Source of the DNA: Lycocorax pyrrhopterus obiensis
Taxonomy: Eukaryota; Chordata; Aves; Passeriformes; Paradisaeidae
Direction: 5' to 3'
Assembly: GCA_014706295.1 (NCBI GenBank)
Contig: JACSVZ010000004.1
Coordinates: forward strand, 3,476,138 to 3,540,137
DNA: 64,000 bases
Positions within the stretch are counted from its first letter, which is position 1, and every line of letters starts with the position of its first letter. The notes beneath the pieces were generated by a model. It had not been told where the DNA came from, did no database searches, and was given only the letters and a program-made list of their open reading frames with translations. The translations under genes and the position numbers were made by a program. Positions 60,161 through 64,000 of the stretch are shown here, piece after piece.

Positions 60161-63100
60161 TCACTGCAGTTAATATTTCCCTGGTTCCATTATGTCAGGT
60201 TACGTGCATGCTGAATATTTACTGAGCTAAAAGCAAAAGTCCAAGTGAGGCTCACAAGATCTATTTTGCTTTGCTCTTCCTTGTGCTTGGCACCCTGATG
60301 TAATGTATGCATAAGGTTATGAATGCTTAATATTTCCCATTTTATGCACATCTTATCAGAAGCGAGCTTTAAAGCCACTTTCTCCTAGGGTTGGTTGGGA
60401 TTCAAGGAACATAACGTGAAATGGTATAGTGTGTCCTATAAAAGAGGTTAAAATGGAGGTTATAATTATGAAAGCTCAATAGATTTGAAAGCCAACACGG
60501 TGCCCCCTCACATGTGATACTATCTCTAGAAAGGGAAAGAGATATATAGGACTATAAAGGGAAGCCTGTAATTGATGCTCTCTGTACTTATTAGGATTTG
60601 TTTTAGTAACATCAGGGACTCGTTTTTGTACTACCTCTGAATAAATAATGTGCACAGTAGGTTGGGTCAATTCCTTTTCACTTTGAAATATTTTCAGCGG
60701 TTGCACTAAAACCAAGAATAATTCATTGGCTTTTTGTAAGGCAGCTGGATGTATTATGAAAAATAGGTGCGTTAACTGATTTATTGGGGGTGGGGGGGGC
60801 AGTCTATAACGGGGGCCAGCGTGAAAAAGAAGGGACTCTTGGCCTTAGGGGTGACGGGAGAGTGTTTTCCATCTCAATCAGGAGCATTTCTCAAAAAATA
60901 AACAGGATCTCAGAAAAAGACCTTGTTCCAGTGTTTGTATTTGAACACTCCATGGGTGAAGTCTGCCATACAGCAGAGGCTCCGAAGGGACACCCACATA
61001 TAATTACCCATGGACAGAGCTTTGCCTCCAGTAAGTAAACCACCATAATGAGCACAGCTCCTCAAATACATATTTGTTTTAAAAAATAAGTGAAACAGAA
61101 CCATCCCAAAAAAGCCTGAAAATTGATTCCAGTGCAGGCTTTGTTTGGCTCCTGCTTCTGGCACTGATTCCAGAGTTTAATATCTCCGGCAAGTTACTTC
61201 TTTGTCCCGGGTGCCAAGTTCCAGATCTCTCAAACTGCTCTGGCCCTGTTGGTAGGAAGGACATGGTGATGCTTAGCTAATGTTTGTGTCCTTTAGTCCT
61301 TTGATATGTCTGTGGATGAAAAGAGCCACAGAAGGACAAATTCATTATTAATAGCAGTGATTAACAGATTAGTTGTAGCTCCTTCTAATATTTCTACAGG
61401 TACCCCTCTGCGGCAGCATCTGAAATTTGTAAGGTTTTTTGCTTTAAAGTTTGGTTAGTTTGGGGTTTGTTTTGTGAAAATATGTGTTGGGGGGGTTGGG
61501 CTTTGCAGAGCTGCCTCTGGGGCCACTTCTAGTGCTCCAACATTTCCTTGGAAAAAGAGCATCAAGGAAATCCTGCCTGCCTGTCACACTACGCAGTGAG
61601 GGACTGGGGTTTTTTCCTCCAGCTCTTTTTCAGTGTGAAATTTCACCTTGAAGTTCAGTCTTCAGTGAGGGTCTTGTTTCATTTGGTTTTAAGAAACAAT
61701 GTCACTTCTGGCAAAGTGAGAAGAATTTCTGTGGTGGTGGAAAACAATGTTGCACACGCTCCTGTGTACAAAGTTTATCCATCCAGAGAGGAAGAGACTG
61801 ATCCTATAAAAGCAGCAGGAATTTGTTATGAGATCTGGGGGTACTTAGGATAAATTCCTCTGGTGATTTGTACTGAGCAGGGGTCAAGAAAGTGTTTTCT
61901 GAAAAAACGTGAAGTATTTTGAGGATCATATAATTGTCTTCTACTGTGCGATTAGTTTTGGATACCATCTTGGAAGTGCTACCAACTTTTGGGTATTTGC
62001 AAAAGCATCTGTTAGTGTGAAGCGTAGCTTCCAAATAATTTAACAAAGCAGAAATGACTGTGTGTGGAAGTGTCACTCCCTGTCCCCAGGCAACCAAGCC
62101 ATCTGTAAATTCAAGCCATGGACAAAATTCACCGGTCCAAACTTGAGACTTAGTAGGGAAAGTGGTTGCTCCAACAGCTGGAGTGACCAACAGCCATTGG
62201 GTTTGATGTGAGTTCTCAAGACATTTGGCAAACCTTTGATTGTAGTGGAAAGATTAATGTGAGTGAGTCTAGTTTTTACCGTGAAACTTCCAGGTGATTC
62301 TAGAGGTTATTCGTTTTGGGGATTCGTTGAGAGAATATCTCTCCCTGATTTCTGCCAGAAAATGGACCTTCCTAGCTGGAAAACTAGTAGGACTGATAAT
62401 AAGAGGGAATTAATGGTACTTATTTGTTAAAGACCAGAAAGAACGGTATTTATTTCTCCTTATTAAGTTTCTTTGGATTTTATTTCTAAGGGAACATAAG
62501 TAGTGATAAAAACAAACACATAGAATAAGTTGTGGTCTCTGAGAAAAGCATGTCCCACCATCAGAAAAAATAGGGAATTTCTTAAATTGTGCTTCTGTTG
62601 GGATAGACAAGGATTGCATCATCCCGTGTAACAGAATGTAAGCAAATGCAGATAGGGCCAGTAAACCCACACATTTCTGCCAACAGAGTTTCTGCTTAAA
62701 TATCTTTATGGCAAGAAAGAATTCCATCTCACTCCTCAAGTCCTGGAACAAATTGAGGGGTTGGTCTCTAGCAGTAATTTTTCAAATGGGGAAATGACCT
62801 CAGACTGCCTCGAGACTTGGCAGAGGAGGGTCAAGAGGATGCAGGAGAAAAGAAGGAGCCCTTGAGCAGGACCAAGGGCTACCTCCTCTACTGCTGCTTT
62901 GTGATGAAAGCTGTAGGGCTGAAGGGGGAAATTTCAGCATAAAAAACCCCAGTAATTTGCACTTTCAGCTCATGCCCTTGATGATTTTGTAGCATCTGCC
63001 TTTGTGGGGTCTGCTGTACCTGCCCCTGCATCCCCACCAGACATCTCTTCAAGCTTTAGGCAGAGGCTTCTGGTCTATGTAAATCTCTTTTGCACCTACA

Positions 63101-64000
63101 CTTTGGCAAAGGCTCAGTCTGTCATCTGTGAGGAGCATGATCCAAGCCTTGCTCCAGACATGTGACAGTGGTGGGACCATGCTGTCGGGTCTCATTTTTG
63201 GGGGACAGAAGCTTCTGCTCAAAGATAAGCATGGGGGCTGATTTCTAGATAATTAAGTAGTGGATAAGTCTGCATCAGAGTTTACCACAATCTTAGTGGC
63301 CACAGCAAGGTAGTGTCATGAGGAAGATCTATTGTTGCTCTTGCCTAGTTGTCAGTAATATCATCTGCATGCCCGTGTCCTTCCAGAGTTGAAGACACCC
63401 TTCATATTGTGTACCAACAAGACTAATGTTATTAACACCTTTTTGTGCAAAACCAGCTTCTTTCATTTAAAGCTGTCAGACTTGAAGGTCATGGAGGGCG
63501 GTGGAAAAGCTTAGAAGGTCTTACAGCTCCTCTTGCAGAGGTGAGGCTTCCGAAGAGCTGATGACCAGGTTTCAGGCCTTAGATATGGGATGTAAAGCAC
63601 AGCTGGGTTAGCAAAGTGTTTTGTGCCAAATCAAGGACCCTAACTGAAATGTAGGCTAGTGCTGAGAATCCATAGGGAAGTTTTGGTCTAAGTGACCATT
63701 AAATTTCTACTGCACATCTGTGAAGGGGATGGGAAAACAAATTCCTGTCCACAGCTTGAGGTGCTTAGTATCCCCACCTTCCTGCTGCTCCATCATTTGC
63801 CCACTACATTTTAATTACTTGACAAGGAAGAATGTATGCCTTGGCACATGCAAGATTTAGCTGGAGTGTCATACCAGGAGCAGACTTGCGAGGGGATGCA
63901 GGGGCCTTAGGCCTTTCCTAAGCAACCTCAGTCTGTCCTCGGGGTGCTGGTGGGACCAGATTTGTCCTCACATACTCTTGTTTTTGGTCCACCAACCTCA
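60161..64000. other. Noncoding DNA, no gene seen
   Basis: Unique DNA to the end of the window. A G-rich stretch (G5-T-G8 at 60786-60799, with a further G5 at 60811) could form a weak quadruplex. Open frames of 101 codons (61548-61853 plus), 128 codons (61804-62190 minus) and 113 codons (62410-62751 minus) have no domain. No repeat family was recognised. Confidence 0.5.

Overview
The window is vertebrate nuclear DNA, almost certainly from a bird and most likely a passerine. Three CR1 LINE 3' ends (7505-7719 plus; 12571-12836 and 29193-29476 minus) end in the avian CR1 tail, built on ATTCTGTG. At 6753-6892 a tRNA-Ile(AAT)-like head is joined to a CR1 3' tail, the architecture I know from the passerine SINE family TguSINE1. 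Base composition is AT-leaning with scattered CpG and no CpG island, as expected for a gene-poor part of a large chromosome. The species, chromosome and neighbouring genes cannot be read from the sequence.

I found no protein-coding gene that I can support. The longest open frame is 204 codons (45523-46137, minus). The open frames longer than 100 codons are Pro/Ser/Leu-rich or low-complexity, carry no recognisable domain, and in several cases overlap repeats. There is no rRNA gene, functional tRNA gene, recognised microRNA, CRISPR array or operon. The window is best read as intergenic DNA (gene desert) or the inside of one very large intron. One exon-shaped interval (53480-53614) is noted as a speculative RNA exon.

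Layout: 0-7.7 kb carries a MIR-type SINE relic, an old amniote repeat, the passerine SINE and a CR1. From 7.7 to 24 kb the DNA is mostly unique, with a second CR1 and a (GGTT)n tract. From 24.6 to 28.3 kb there are AT-rich, homeodomain-site-rich blocks that look like conserved noncoding elements, including a 43-bp tandem duplication that doubles an NKX2-type site and a block with an RFX-like palindrome and four TGCATC motifs. From 29 to 33.6 kb there are a third CR1, a short tandem duplication, a clear MIR relic and an A-rich microsatellite. From 36 to 43 kb there are more enhancer-like blocks and G-runs. From 47.0 to 47.8 kb an old fold-back (MITE-like) element, a second inverted-repeat relic and a ~180-bp tandem duplication lie side by side. 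From 50 to 58 kb there are a microsatellite, an exon-like interval and a purine tract. From 59.3 to 60.2 kb lies the strongest compositional candidate for a long conserved noncoding element.

No new genetic system is visible. Recognisable repeats are few and mostly ancient, with little recent insertion, which fits a region under regulatory constraint. That is an inference and needs a multi-species alignment. Repeat names are given from memory of family consensus sequences; no database was searched.
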